From Solibacillus sp. R5-41 (GTDB lineage Bacteria > Bacillota > Bacilli > Bacillales_A > Planococcaceae), in assembly GCF_002736105.1 (NCBI RefSeq), contig NZ_CP024123.1, positions 2,658,001 through 2,722,000 of the forward strand: 64,000 bases of DNA, read 5' to 3'. This document shows, piece after piece, positions 41,236 to 50,763 of this stretch. The translations under genes and the position numbers were made by a program. The notes under the pieces were generated by a model. It saw only the letters and a list, made by a program, of their open reading frames with translations. It did no database searches and was not told the DNA's origin. Position 1 is the first letter of the stretch; every line of letters begins with the position of its first letter.

Positions 41236-42927
41236 TTAATTCATCGCATTTTTGCGTTCATTGGCCATCTGAATAAGCTCAGAAGCGTGCTGCAATGTTA
41301 ATTCGGTAATTTCTGCGCCACTCATCATGCGGCTAATTTCTTCAATGCGCTCGGTTTCTTGCATTTCAGAAATCGTTGTAAATGTTCGGTCATGCTCGAC
41401 TTGTTTTTTAATATAATATTGGTGATCGGCCATCGCAGCTACTTGTGGTAAATGCGAAATACAAAGCACCTGAGAATTCACCGAAATTGCGGCAATTTTT
41501 TCAGCAATGGCTTGCGCTACGCGACCACTTACACCGGTATCCACTTCGTCAAAAATAATCGATGTAATGCCATTAGACGTTGAGAAAATCGTTTTCAGCG
41601 CCAGCATCATGCGTGAAAGTTCGCCGCCTGAAGCCACTTTTGGTAATGATTTTGGCGGTTCCCCAACATTAGTCGAAATATAAAACGCAATGCTGTCCTT
41701 CCCATTTGAATCAAATTGCTCATGAGCCTCAAAATTCACGATAAATTTCGCTTTTTCCATATGTAACATGCGCAATTGATCCATGATTGCATCACTTAAA
41801 ACAAGCGCATTTTCTTTACGAATGACCGTTAACTGACTTGCAAGTTGTGTCAATTCCTGTTCCATTTCGTGAAGGAGTTGCTCGTTTTTTTGCATCGTTT
41901 CATCACGATTCATTAGCTGCATTAATTCTTCTTCTATTTTTGCATAGTACGTAAGAATTTCTTCAACCGTCGTACCGTATTTGCGTTTCATTGTTTGATA
42001 TTGTGCAAGGCGCTGCTCAACCTCATTTAAACGCTCTGCATCGTACTCCAAATCATCCAACGCATTTTTAATTTGATAGGCAGCATCCTGGAGCGCATAA
42101 AAGCTTGTCGTCACCGCTTCAGATGCCTCTTTAAACGTCTCATCTAAGACAACGATATTATCCATTGCCTCCATCGCGTTTCCGATAAAATCAAGGCCAT
42201 TTGATTCACCAGATATGGCCTCATAAGCAATATTCGCATGTTCAAAAATTTTATGGAAATTCAATAAGCGACGGCGTTCATCATTGAGTGCCTCTTCTTC
42301 ATCCGCCTTGAGATCTGCCTGTTCGAGTTCTTGGATTTGGAATTGATATAAATCAATTCGTTGCGCCATTCTTTGCTCGTCCATGCTTAATTCAGCCACT
42401 TCTCTTTTTAGCTCGCGATACGTTTCATATGCAGTTTTGTAGCGTACCTTCACCTCTTGCAATGCCGTACTCGCGAAATGATCAAGCAAGTTGATATGAT
42501 ATTTCTCGTCCATTAACTCTTGATTTTCATGTTGCCCATGAATGTCAATTAAACTCCCACCAATTTCACGTAATACCGTCAATGGCACGAGTTTTCCGTT
42601 GACACGACAAATACTTTTTCCCGAATCATTCAAATCACGGCGTAAAATAATCGTTCCTTCTTCCACGTCGATTCCGTGCTCTTCCAGTTTACTAAATATT
42701 GGATGATGCTCATTTTGAATTTGAAATAATCCACCGAGTTCGGCTTTTTTTTCACCATGTCGAATAAATTCAGTCGAACCGCGCCCACCTGCTAAAATAT
42801 TGACCGCATCGATTATAATCGATTTCCCTGCACCCGTCTCCCCTGTTAAAACAGTTAATCCGTCAAAAAAGCTAACAGTTAAATCATCTATGATTGCAAA
42901 GTTGCGAATGCTTAATTCTCTTAACAA
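41236..42927 (-). CDS. recN: DNA repair protein RecN
   Basis: A 563-residue SMC-like ATPase. Walker A is near the N terminus (VLTGETGAGKSIIIDAVNIL), a long coiled-coil middle covers about residues 150-370, and the C-terminal ABC head has the signature LPKVASGGELSRMMLALKTI, Walker B SIIFDEVDTGVSG and the His switch ISHLPQVAAMADHQY. It acts at double-strand breaks ahead of RecA. It lies 16 nt downstream of argR, the conserved Bacillales pair. Confidence 0.97.
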   Translation of the reverse strand: MLRELSIRNFAIIDDLTVSFFDGLTVLTGETGAGKSIIIDAVNILAGGRGSTEFIRHGEKKAELGGLFQIQNEHHPIFSKLEEHGIDVEEGTIILRRDLNDSGKSICRVNGKLVPLTVLREIGGSLIDIHGQHENQELMDEKYHINLLDHFASTALQEVKVRYKTAYETYRELKREVAELSMDEQRMAQRIDLYQFQIQELEQADLKADEEEALNDERRRLLNFHKIFEHANIAYEAISGESNGLDFIGNAMEAMDNIVVLDETFKEASEAVTTSFYALQDAAYQIKNALDDLEYDAERLNEVEQRLAQYQTMKRKYGTTVEEILTYYAKIEEELMQLMNRDETMQKNEQLLHEMEQELTQLASQLTVIRKENALVLSDAIMDQLRMLHMEKAKFIVNFEAHEQFDSNGKDSIAFYISTNVGEPPKSLPKVASGGELSRMMLALKTIFSTSNGITSIIFDEVDTGVSGRVAQAIAEKIAAISVNSQVLCISHLPQVAAMADHQYYIKKQVEHDRTFTTISEMQETERIEEISRMMSGAEITELTLQHASELIQMANERKNAMN

Positions 42928-42943
42928 ACAAATCCACCTCGAT

Positions 42944-43402
42944 TTATAGCATCTCTAATAAACGATTTTTAATGTCTTCTCGGTCCACTTCAGTACGACA
43001 CATAATTAAAATCGTATCGTCCCCGCAAATTGTCCCTAATATTTCAGACCAATCTAAATGGTCTAATAAGGAGCCAATGGCATTGGCGTTCCCTGGTAAT
43101 GTTTTCATCACTAAAAAATGAGAAGCCCCATCAATTGACACAAATGCATCCGATAATGCACGATGTAATTTTTGAATTGGATTAAAGCGTTGGTCCGCAG
43201 GTAAGCTATATTTATAACGGCCATCTTGTAACGGAACCTTCACTAAATGTAATTCTTTAATATCACGTGAAACAGTCGCTTGAGTCACGTTATAACCTGC
43301 ATTTTTTAAATGTTCGACTAAATCGTCTTGTGTTTCAATTTCATTATTGGTAATAATATCGCGAATGCGAATATGGCGTTGGCCCTTATTCATCGAGGTC
43401 AC
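42944..43402 (-). CDS. argR: Arginine repressor ArgR/AhrC
   Basis: A 152-residue hexameric repressor. The N-terminal winged helix has the DNA-recognition segment [20 protein letters not shown]. The C-terminal arginine-binding domain has [20 protein letters not shown], then [16 protein letters not shown] with the Gly-Asp-Asp ligand-binding residues. It represses arginine synthesis and activates catabolism. It is the first gene of the argR-recN pair. Immediately upstream, where tlyA would usually sit, the yda-type operon is inserted. Confidence 0.97.
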   Translation of the reverse strand: MTSMNKGQRHIRIRDIITNNEIETQDDLVEHLKNAGYNVTQATVSRDIKELHLVKVPLQDGRYKYSLPADQRFNPIQKLHRALSDAFVSIDGASHFLVMKTLPGNANAIGSLLDHLDWSEILGTICGDDTILIMCRTEVDREDIKNRLLEML

Positions 43403-43600
43403 CTCATTAAATTTTATTCATTCTATGTATATTTACACTACCATTTGCATAAAAAAAATTCAAGAAAAACCCGATGGAACCGTTCAAAATTCTCTATTAT
43501 CAGTTTTTTTGGGGGAGTGCCATACATTTCTTGACTAAAAAAGTAATGCATTCAATTATTCACACAACACAATATTACGTCGAACTGTAATTTATAGAAG

Positions 43601-43634
43601 AAAAGCATCTCCCGTTACCGTACTGGGAGATGCT
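43601..43634 (-). terminator. Terminator of the yda-type exopolysaccharide operon
   Basis: AGCATCTCCC and GGGAGATGCT form a 10-bp stem around an 11-nt loop. On the minus strand TTTTCTTC follows. Confidence 0.8.
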
Positions 43635-43670
43635 AACAATTAATATGCATTATTTGAATAGCACTTTACA

Positions 43671-45764
43671 TTATCCCTTTATTTTTTTCCGCTTAAAGAA
43701 GACGATTAATAGAACGAGAATGGCCATTAACCCAATGAATGCAGCTACCCACCCAAAATAGTCATTTTCATCTTTTGTTTTGGTGATTCCCTGCTCTTCT
43801 TTTTCGTCAATCCATTGCTCATTTGTGAAAATTTGATCCGTGTTCACTTGCACAATTACGTTGGAAGAAACTTCGGTATTGCGTATGAAACTTAGTAATT
43901 CTTTCGGTAAATAACTTGTTGCATCACTCATTTTATCAAATACGAGCATTCCGTAGTCATTATTCCAAACATTTGGCTGTAAAAAAGCAAACATCCCGGT
44001 CGACGTATGGATGAAACCATGTTCAGTTAATTGGGCAACTCCATTTTGATACGCCACAACGAGATTGTCCTTCTTTTTTAAAAGTGGGTGCATCTTAGGT
44101 CCACCAACGAAAATGACATTACTTTTCTTTAGTTGCGACTCGTTTACATCACTCGTTTTTACAATAGAGATTTTCGGTGTGGCATTATTCGTCGTTAATG
44201 AACCGTATAATCTTAAAAGTTCGTTCTCTGAAACTTCACCTGAATCTGGCACAACGATAATCAATTCATTATCATGCTTGGCAAATGGAAATGGAAATTG
44301 GCTGAATGTAAGGTAACTAGACGGATTCGTAGTTGCCATAGGTAAACTTAATGCACTATCATCATAAACGTAAATCCATTTCTTCTGGTCTGTCACTACA
44401 CAAGGATTTTGCATGGCCAGTCCATTCGCTGCTACTTGGATCGATAAAACTTGCGAATCTTTTAGAATCGCTGGCTCAAATGGCACACTCACTTTCACAT
44501 CCTCATTCCCTTTAGACGAAAGTGCTTGCATATCAACCGCGTGTGGAACACCATTTAAATAAACAATTAACTCCACTTTCCCATCTGAAAAATTAACACT
44601 ATCCGGACGTTCAGTCAGTTCCTCATAAGAAGCGATAATATCCGAATATTTGAAATGGAGTTCAATTGTAGGATCTGTCACATTTTTACTATTCACTGGT
44701 AAATAATAAAAATGTGTATTGGTCGAATTCATCCTATTATCCAGTGTAAAATCTTGCATACCAAGCTGTTTAAATGTCACTTTATTTGAATCAACTTGTT
44801 TATTCACTACCGGCATTTCCTCAATAAGGATCTTTTCTCCCGTTAATTGCTGGACAATAGACGGCGTTGTTAATACATCAATTTTATCAAATTCTTCAGC
44901 GTTTTTCGCAGTTGCGAGTAAGGCATGGACTGCGGCATCCCCATTAACAATTTTCATTTGCGAAATTTGCAGCCCTTTTTCTGGTAACTCATTTTTTGTG
45001 ACAATCTTTTTTGCCCAACTTGATGAAAACTCCTGTTGTAATCCGATTAAAACAAAATTATTCGTTAACGAGCGCACCTCTTGCTCATTTACGACATGTA
45101 CGGAATTTTCTGCTGATCGCTGCGTTAAATAATTCGCTACTTGTAAAGCGGCATTTAATGTTTCCATTGACGCTTTCTCTGGTATAACGACTTGTATTTT
45201 TCCACTCGGTGTCCCTGTATATATATCAGGATAACTCGATAATGATTGCCCTATAGTTGGCGTAATTCCTTCAACATTCAAAAATGAATTGATTTGAATC
45301 GTTACCCAGTTACTCGTCGAATGTTGTGGAACACATATCCCTTCCTTCAAAAAGCCTGTAAAGCTAACGGTAATACTATGCATACCGGCCTTTAAAGCCT
45401 CTTTCGGTAAGTTCACTTTAAATTCGGACGTTTTCTCCGCAAGTGAAATTGATTGAATCGGCTCGCCATCCACTTTCACCGTCAAAGAAGAGGGCGCAAT
45501 TAATATGCTCGAATGATTAATATAAAATTGAGCGTAATAATCACCTGGCTGTAAGTCCGATAACAGCTCATAATAAAAGCTCGTTTCTGCATTTGGTCCT
45601 TCTAAATGAATCATTTCATTTGTTAAAGGTGTTTTTTTCTGTGTGACCATCGGATTTACTGGAAATTCAATTGAAACAGTTTGTGCATGTCCACTCTCCC
45701 CACCGATGACTAAAATGAATAACATCATACTAACTAAAACGAAAAGCCGTTTTTGCACGTTCAT
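43671..45764 (-). CDS. ydaN: BcsB-like exopolysaccharide synthase subunit (YdaN type)
   Basis: A 697-residue protein: signal peptide at 1-27, large extracytoplasmic region, one C-terminal membrane helix (about 668-690, FGWVAAFIGLMAILVLLIVF) and a basic tail KRKKIKG. The extracytoplasmic part has paired carbohydrate-binding-like and flavodoxin-like modules, as in the cellulose synthase subunit BcsB (for example VTIQINSFLNVEGITPTIGQ and PCVVTDQKKWIYVYDDSALS). It would sit beside the glycosyltransferase and help bring the polymer across the membrane. It overlaps ydaM by 4 nt and is the last gene of the operon. It corresponds to B. subtilis YdaN in order and layout. Confidence 0.88.
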   Translation of the reverse strand: MNVQKRLFVLVSMMLFILVIGGESGHAQTVSIEFPVNPMVTQKKTPLTNEMIHLEGPNAETSFYYELLSDLQPGDYYAQFYINHSSILIAPSSLTVKVDGEPIQSISLAEKTSEFKVNLPKEALKAGMHSITVSFTGFLKEGICVPQHSTSNWVTIQINSFLNVEGITPTIGQSLSSYPDIYTGTPSGKIQVVIPEKASMETLNAALQVANYLTQRSAENSVHVVNEQEVRSLTNNFVLIGLQQEFSSSWAKKIVTKNELPEKGLQISQMKIVNGDAAVHALLATAKNAEEFDKIDVLTTPSIVQQLTGEKILIEEMPVVNKQVDSNKVTFKQLGMQDFTLDNRMNSTNTHFYYLPVNSKNVTDPTIELHFKYSDIIASYEELTERPDSVNFSDGKVELIVYLNGVPHAVDMQALSSKGNEDVKVSVPFEPAILKDSQVLSIQVAANGLAMQNPCVVTDQKKWIYVYDDSALSLPMATTNPSSYLTFSQFPFPFAKHDNELIIVVPDSGEVSENELLRLYGSLTTNNATPKISIVKTSDVNESQLKKSNVIFVGGPKMHPLLKKKDNLVVAYQNGVAQLTEHGFIHTSTGMFAFLQPNVWNNDYGMLVFDKMSDATSYLPKELLSFIRNTEVSSNVIVQVNTDQIFTNEQWIDEKEEQGITKTKDENDYFGWVAAFIGLMAILVLLIVFFKRKKIKG

Positions 45765-47026
45765 TTTCCTCCTTTTGTCGTGAAACGTTCAGTTTTATAC
45801 CACTTATGCTCTTCTTTAAAAATTACGCGTTTCATTTCTAAAAAAAGGGAATAGATTACGAGTAAAATCCACATTTGAGAATATGTGAAATACATCGCAA
45901 TTAAATATAGTATATTTTTAAACGTTAATTGATCTTTTTCGATACTGAGCGTAATCATAACCTCTGTTAAAAATAATAAAAATGCAAGTGCCCATAAAAC
46001 GACCGCTACATTCCCAATAGATAAATTTAAATCAACGAAAAAGTTGACAATAAAAATACCATTTGAAATGATTACGCCGAAGAAAAATAGGAAATATGTA
46101 AAGAAGAAGTAAAAAATATCAAACATAATGCGCTTTTGCTTCATTGAAAACAATTTCCCTAAAAACTTCAATACGACATATTGATTCCCTCGTGCCCATC
46201 TCGTTCGCTGACGCCACCACACACCTAAAGTTTCAGGCTCCTGCTCCCACGTAATAGCCGCTGGGAAAAATCGAATATGATAGCCTAAATTATATACACG
46301 AATCGTCAATTCGGTATCTTCCGCCATTGCCGATTCATCCCAGCCACCTAACTGCTCAATAATTTCTCGACGGATCGCAAAATTCGTGCCTGGTATCGTA
46401 GCTATTCCAAACCAATGCCAGCGCCCCGCCTGAGCCATCCACTGAAAGCAAATCGTTTCGATATTTATAAAATGGGTAAGCCATGTTTGTGTCGCGTTCA
46501 CAACACGAAACTTCCCGACCATTGCAGCAGCTTTTGGATCATTCAGTAATCCCATAACTAGGTACCAAACAGCCTTTTTCTCTGGCGTATTATCTGCGTC
46601 ATATACAGCAATGATGTCACCTTTACTATGTTGCAGTGCATAATTGAGCGCAGTTGATTTCCCTCTTCCTTTATATTGGCCCTCTGTTTCAATAATTTTA
46701 ATAAATTGGTAGTCTTTTGCAAAACTTTCGCCTATTTCCTTCGTGTTGTCACTGCAATTGTCACAAACTAAAATAACCTCTAAACGATCTTTCGGATACG
46801 ATAAACGGACCATTGCCTTTAATGTCTGTGCAATAACGACCGCTTCATTATGCGCCGGAATAAAAATACTGACAAAAGGTAAATCCCCCTTCATCTTTTT
46901 TTCCCACTTCGGAATCACTTTTCTATACTTCTTGAAATGCAAGTATCCACCTTGCGCCAAAAACATGTGATATAACAGCATGAACCAAATTAAAAACAAG
47001 GAAGTGTAAAATAATAAATTAGCCAT
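45761..47026 (-). CDS. ydaM: Family 2 processive glycosyltransferase (YdaM type)
   Basis: A 421-residue membrane glycosyltransferase. One N-terminal helix precedes the GT-A domain with LVCDNCSDNT, the DxD-type VYDADNTPEKKA, the catalytic-base segment MAEDTELTIRVYN, and the processive-enzyme motif QRTRW (Gln-x-x-Arg-Trp) in GVWWRQRTRWARGN. Three or four C-terminal helices follow. These are the BcsA/PgaC-type motifs for polymerising and exporting a polysaccharide, but there is no PilZ domain, so c-di-GMP cannot act directly on this subunit. The sugar is unknown. It overlaps both neighbours (1 nt with ydaL, 4 nt with ydaN). Confidence 0.92.
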   Translation of the reverse strand: MANLLFYTSLFLIWFMLLYHMFLAQGGYLHFKKYRKVIPKWEKKMKGDLPFVSIFIPAHNEAVVIAQTLKAMVRLSYPKDRLEVILVCDNCSDNTKEIGESFAKDYQFIKIIETEGQYKGRGKSTALNYALQHSKGDIIAVYDADNTPEKKAVWYLVMGLLNDPKAAAMVGKFRVVNATQTWLTHFINIETICFQWMAQAGRWHWFGIATIPGTNFAIRREIIEQLGGWDESAMAEDTELTIRVYNLGYHIRFFPAAITWEQEPETLGVWWRQRTRWARGNQYVVLKFLGKLFSMKQKRIMFDIFYFFFTYFLFFFGVIISNGIFIVNFFVDLNLSIGNVAVVLWALAFLLFLTEVMITLSIEKDQLTFKNILYLIAMYFTYSQMWILLVIYSLFLEMKRVIFKEEHKWYKTERFTTKGGK

Positions 47027-48738
47027 TACGATCGCTCCTCAAATAACCTTTTCCGATAGCGGATGCGTAAAAGGAATATATTTAATGTAAAAATACCAAC
47101 GAAAATTGTCGTTAATATAACGATAAGCCACAGCACGATTTCGAGCGGTCGTTCCTTTGCTATTAATCGCAAATCGTCTTTATACGAAAGCGAAGAGTGT
47201 GTCATAATTTCACCGTTCTCAACTGTTACACTTACTTTGTCAGTTCTCACTTCTATTGGTGTATTTTTTACGTCTAACCATTGTAAATTTGGAACCGCTT
47301 CAAACAGAGCTACCATCTCTTTTAAATAATCGATTCCTAAATAGGGATGATAAAAGCCTCCTATCATCGAACCTGGCACCTTTGAAACTTGTGCTATGTT
47401 CTCCTCGATGTCTGAAATAGGGTCACTTACCGATGAATCAACGAAGCCAACCGTTTCTGGGTAAAGCACCATCCCGTTCAAACGTGTTGGTTTGCTAATG
47501 AATAATGGGCTATTCATGACGCCCCAATTTTTATCAGACAGCTGTATTTGACCGAATACACTTGAAAAATAATTCGAAGCAACATTATAACCATTCGCAC
47601 TCATCGTATAATGGGGTGCCTCAAAAGCAATCGGACTATAACCTAGCTCAATTAAACTATGAATCGAGCTTGTTAATTTTTCGTTAGTATACTGCGTTTC
47701 AATTGACTGATAAGGTGCCAAATACGCATTATACGCATCTATACTACTAAATTGATTCTCCTTTTTAAGCGGTGTCGTCTCGTCCTGTGGATTCATTGTC
47801 GTAATCGGTTGATTCAATTCAGAATCCCAAAACTCAAACCCTTCGCCTGTTTCCGTATAGCGGTATGTATGCGTATACCCATGTGCAATAATATAAGCAC
47901 CGCGCTCCACCAAATTATCTATAACCGCTCTTAGCTTAGGCATATCACGGAGCATCATCATATTTCCCGTTTCGTTATTTACATAAACCGGGATGACGGC
48001 CAAATATACAGGAATACCCCGGTCTAATAAATAATCCCCCGCTTGCTGCAGTAATTCTGGATTTGTAACCGGTGAAATGTCCTCTAATCGAATGTACGCA
48101 TCATGAGTTTCTGGCTTATCAATTTGAAGTAAATCAAATAAAAAGTAGGAGAAAATATAACGTTCTTCACCTAATAAATTTGTGAAATTAATATAAGATA
48201 CTTGGCCCTTTTTCATAATAATCGGATACGATTTTTCATATTGTATACCTTTTAAAAGTACTTCCGTTTTCTCATCGATTTGAATTTCTCGTACGACTTT
48301 TTCAAAGTCCAATGGTTGGTTTCCAATAGAACGAACCGAAACATCTCCTATAAATTCCCATTCATCAAACTGTGGTAGAAACTTAGCAAATTCACCGATG
48401 ACTAGTAGCTCCTTTGAATAGTTTGAAAGCAAATCAATTGCTCGGCCAGAAACCTTTCCATCTGTTTTCGCATAGGCGACGACAATATGTGCCTCATTTA
48501 AATGCGCTTGCTCGAGTTGTTCCACATGAATAAAATCGACTTGCTCAAACAAGCCACTCATCGTCGCCTGAATCATATGAACATTGGCCATTGCGTTGTC
48601 ATCTTGATTTGCGTAAACAATAAGTACACGACGTTCATCTAAATTTTGCAAACTTGCATCAACATTAGTCGAAAAAGTAACGGCAAATAATAATGTGACT
48701 AACAGAATGATTTTACATCGCATAATAAATAAGCTCAC
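47026..48738 (-). CDS. ydaL: DUF2334 polysaccharide deacetylase-like protein (YdaL type)
   Basis: A 570-residue protein with a signal sequence (ILLVTLLFAVTFSTNVDA), a long extracytoplasmic part and a C-terminal membrane helix (LWLIVILTTIFVGIFTLNIF). The central region is a DUF2334 domain: DAYIRLEDISPVTNPELLQQ, the polysaccharide-deacetylase-like YIIAHGYTHTYRYTE (His-x3-His metal site) and the later YSPIAFEAPHYTMS. It may remove acetyl groups from the exported polymer. The GTG start has GAGG 9 nt upstream; an ATG five codons later is the alternative. It overlaps the end of ydaK. Confidence 0.85.
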   Translation of the reverse strand: MSLFIMRCKIILLVTLLFAVTFSTNVDASLQNLDERRVLIVYANQDDNAMANVHMIQATMSGLFEQVDFIHVEQLEQAHLNEAHIVVAYAKTDGKVSGRAIDLLSNYSKELLVIGEFAKFLPQFDEWEFIGDVSVRSIGNQPLDFEKVVREIQIDEKTEVLLKGIQYEKSYPIIMKKGQVSYINFTNLLGEERYIFSYFLFDLLQIDKPETHDAYIRLEDISPVTNPELLQQAGDYLLDRGIPVYLAVIPVYVNNETGNMMMLRDMPKLRAVIDNLVERGAYIIAHGYTHTYRYTETGEGFEFWDSELNQPITTMNPQDETTPLKKENQFSSIDAYNAYLAPYQSIETQYTNEKLTSSIHSLIELGYSPIAFEAPHYTMSANGYNVASNYFSSVFGQIQLSDKNWGVMNSPLFISKPTRLNGMVLYPETVGFVDSSVSDPISDIEENIAQVSKVPGSMIGGFYHPYLGIDYLKEMVALFEAVPNLQWLDVKNTPIEVRTDKVSVTVENGEIMTHSSLSYKDDLRLIAKERPLEIVLWLIVILTTIFVGIFTLNIFLLRIRYRKRLFEERS

Positions 48739-49579
48739 TCTCTAGTTCCTCGATAAATTGTTCGTAGGAATGCTGTTTTAGCAAATCATCATATTCATTA
48801 AAGCTAATATGAAATGAAAGTGTTACCGTTTTTCCATTTGTTAGCTGATGTGTTTGTAATAGTATGGAAAGCTTCTCAATAATAATTTCGACATGTGCTT
48901 TTGGCGTTTCCGTTAATAAGAAGGCAAAGCGATTGTCGAGATAGCGAAACTTCCGGTCAGTCGTACGTAATAGTTCATTCGCCTTCTGTCCAATCGTCAT
49001 AAGCAAATGCTGCATCTCTTTTGAGCCATATGCTTTATTGAATTCTTTATAATGATCCAGTTCGACTAGTAACAGCGAAAAGCTTCCTCCATGGCGGTTT
49101 ACACGGCTCATTTCCCGCTTAATTTCTACTTGCATACGTTTCTTATTATCAAATGACGTATCCGTATCGATTGAGACGAATTGTTCCACTTCGTAGCGTA
49201 GGCGTTTCCGATCATTCATCACTTCACTAATTCGTTCATGTATATTCCCAGCGACAACAACACTTACAATTAACGCAACACCAAAAATGAAGAATTGCTC
49301 GATGGAAAGCATTTGGAATTGTAAACTACTGAATGTCGTATTTTTTACAGACATAATTAATATAGTAGTTCCGATTAAAAATATCAGAAGTAAACTTGCA
49401 ACTAATCCGTTAAGTGTCCCATTAAATAGGGCCAATCCGATAATGATAAACATCAAAAAGACTAACAATAAATTCATAGTCGATGTACTGTTAAAAAATA
49501 AAATTAAAGAACTAAATATACCTAAGGTTACTAATAATTGGGTATATATTCCGTAAGCTGACTTAAAAAACGCCCTCAT
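48713..49579 (-). CDS. ydaK: Degenerate GGDEF protein, probable c-di-GMP receptor (YdaK type)
   Basis: A 288-residue membrane protein. Four helices occupy about residues 13-112 and a GGDEF-type domain residues 135-285. The active-site signature is lost: where GGDEF should be, it reads Leu214-Asp-Asn-Arg-Phe218 (FRYLDNRFAFLL), and the first metal Asp is Glu (LLVELDHYKEFN). The inhibitory-site motif RxxD is intact at Arg205-Thr-Thr-Asp208, exactly five residues before the degenerate signature, the canonical spacing. The protein should therefore bind c-di-GMP without making it. In B. subtilis YdaK is a c-di-GMP receptor controlling the YdaLMN exopolysaccharide; the same role is inferred here. 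Confidence 0.9.
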   Translation of the reverse strand: MRAFFKSAYGIYTQLLVTLGIFSSLILFFNSTSTMNLLLVFLMFIIIGLALFNGTLNGLVASLLLIFLIGTTILIMSVKNTTFSSLQFQMLSIEQFFIFGVALIVSVVVAGNIHERISEVMNDRKRLRYEVEQFVSIDTDTSFDNKKRMQVEIKREMSRVNRHGGSFSLLLVELDHYKEFNKAYGSKEMQHLLMTIGQKANELLRTTDRKFRYLDNRFAFLLTETPKAHVEIIIEKLSILLQTHQLTNGKTVTLSFHISFNEYDDLLKQHSYEQFIEELESELIYYAM

Positions 49580-50642
49580 CCTTTCCCTTCCTTTCTGCTA
49601 GCAGTGACAATACATTATCAAACATATGTGTATAAAGCCCGTCTATTACGATATAGCCTCCATAATAAACGCTGTCCGAATCACTGATGCGTAACGTTAA
49701 TAATTGTTGATATAATTGCTGGGCGAGTTCATTTTCTTCAAGCTCGAGCATCATCAAAGTGGCAAGAGCGTATACAGCTGCCGATTCATAATGTACGATC
49801 GGTTTTTTCGTTTTCGGGTCAATACGTCCGTATAGCTTTCCTTCTGATGCCATTGCCTCTTTAGTTAATGTAACCAATGTTTCGACGCTATAACCCCACT
49901 TCGCACGATGATAGCCGATGTAATATTGGTCGATTAAATTAATCTCTTCCTCATATTCATAATTTCTCGTCGCGACGATATAGCGTTGTGGGAAAAAACC
50001 ATCTTTAGAAAGCGGGGCATTAAGGAGAATATTTCGATTCGCTGTATATTGATTCTTTGTCATAAAGCCTTTTTCATATAACATGTCATATGCTTCTGGA
50101 ATGATATACGACATCGTCACCAAATTTGCCTGACTTGTCGAATTTACATCATAGAAATCCACAAGAATTCCATCTACAACATTCGACTTGACCAGTGTAG
50201 ACGCTATGTCATCCGCCAGCTTTTCGTAGCGCTCCTCATCCCAAATTACCGCACCATTATATAATGCTTGCATAATGCGTAGATCGTCTATCAATGCATT
50301 GACTGTCGACGTTTCCCCTTTCAAAATACGCCACGAAACGGTGTTATCCTTCGTCAAAAAATGTTCCATTACTAATTGTACTTGCTTCTCAAACTTGATA
50401 GGATCATTTTGTTCTACTAAAAATTCCATCCATAAACCGATTGATTCAGATAAATACTCCTCTGATCGCTCCGTTAAATCTGTTTGTAACCAGCCATTTT
50501 TCAAAAGATGCGCCTCAATGAATTGCTGAGTTGGCAATCGATCATGCTCATTCGATTTCACATACTTTTTATGCTGACACCCAAGTAAGATGTATGTACA
50601 AATAATAAAAATAACACAAATGAACGTCCTCTTTCCAACCAT
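49563..50642 (-). CDS. ydaJ: Glycoside hydrolase family 8-like lipoprotein (YdaJ type)
   Basis: A 359-residue lipoprotein started at MVGKRTFICVIFII (GAGGGGAG 11 nt upstream); the frame is open 11 codons more. The signal peptide ends with the lipobox LLGC. The rest is an alpha/alpha-barrel-like hydrolase (SEEYLSESIGLWMEFLVEQN, DLRIMQALYNGAVIWDEERY and LIDQYYIGYHRAKWGYSVET) resembling GH8 proteins such as the BcsZ cellulase partner. It probably trims the polymer at the outer face. It is the first gene of the five-gene operon and overlaps ydaK by 17 nt. Confidence 0.82.
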   Translation of the reverse strand: MVGKRTFICVIFIICTYILLGCQHKKYVKSNEHDRLPTQQFIEAHLLKNGWLQTDLTERSEEYLSESIGLWMEFLVEQNDPIKFEKQVQLVMEHFLTKDNTVSWRILKGETSTVNALIDDLRIMQALYNGAVIWDEERYEKLADDIASTLVKSNVVDGILVDFYDVNSTSQANLVTMSYIIPEAYDMLYEKGFMTKNQYTANRNILLNAPLSKDGFFPQRYIVATRNYEYEEEINLIDQYYIGYHRAKWGYSVETLVTLTKEAMASEGKLYGRIDPKTKKPIVHYESAAVYALATLMMLELEENELAQQLYQQLLTLRISDSDSVYYGGYIVIDGLYTHMFDNVLSLLAERKGKDEGVF

Positions 50643-50717
50643 TTGCACAAGTCTCCCCTCATATCTTCCTATCATTCCCTAAAAAAGTGCTATTTCTAAG
50701 AAAATAAGTATAAACCT

Positions 50718-50760
50718 AAAAAAGTACAAGATAAAGTCATGATGACGTATCTTGTACTTT
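50718..50760 (-). terminator. Terminator of the xseA-tlyA operon
   Basis: AAAGTACAAGATA and TATCTTGTACTTT form a 13-bp perfect stem. On the minus strand TTTAGG follows. It separates tlyA from the yda-type operon. Confidence 0.85.
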
Positions 50761-50763
50761 GCA

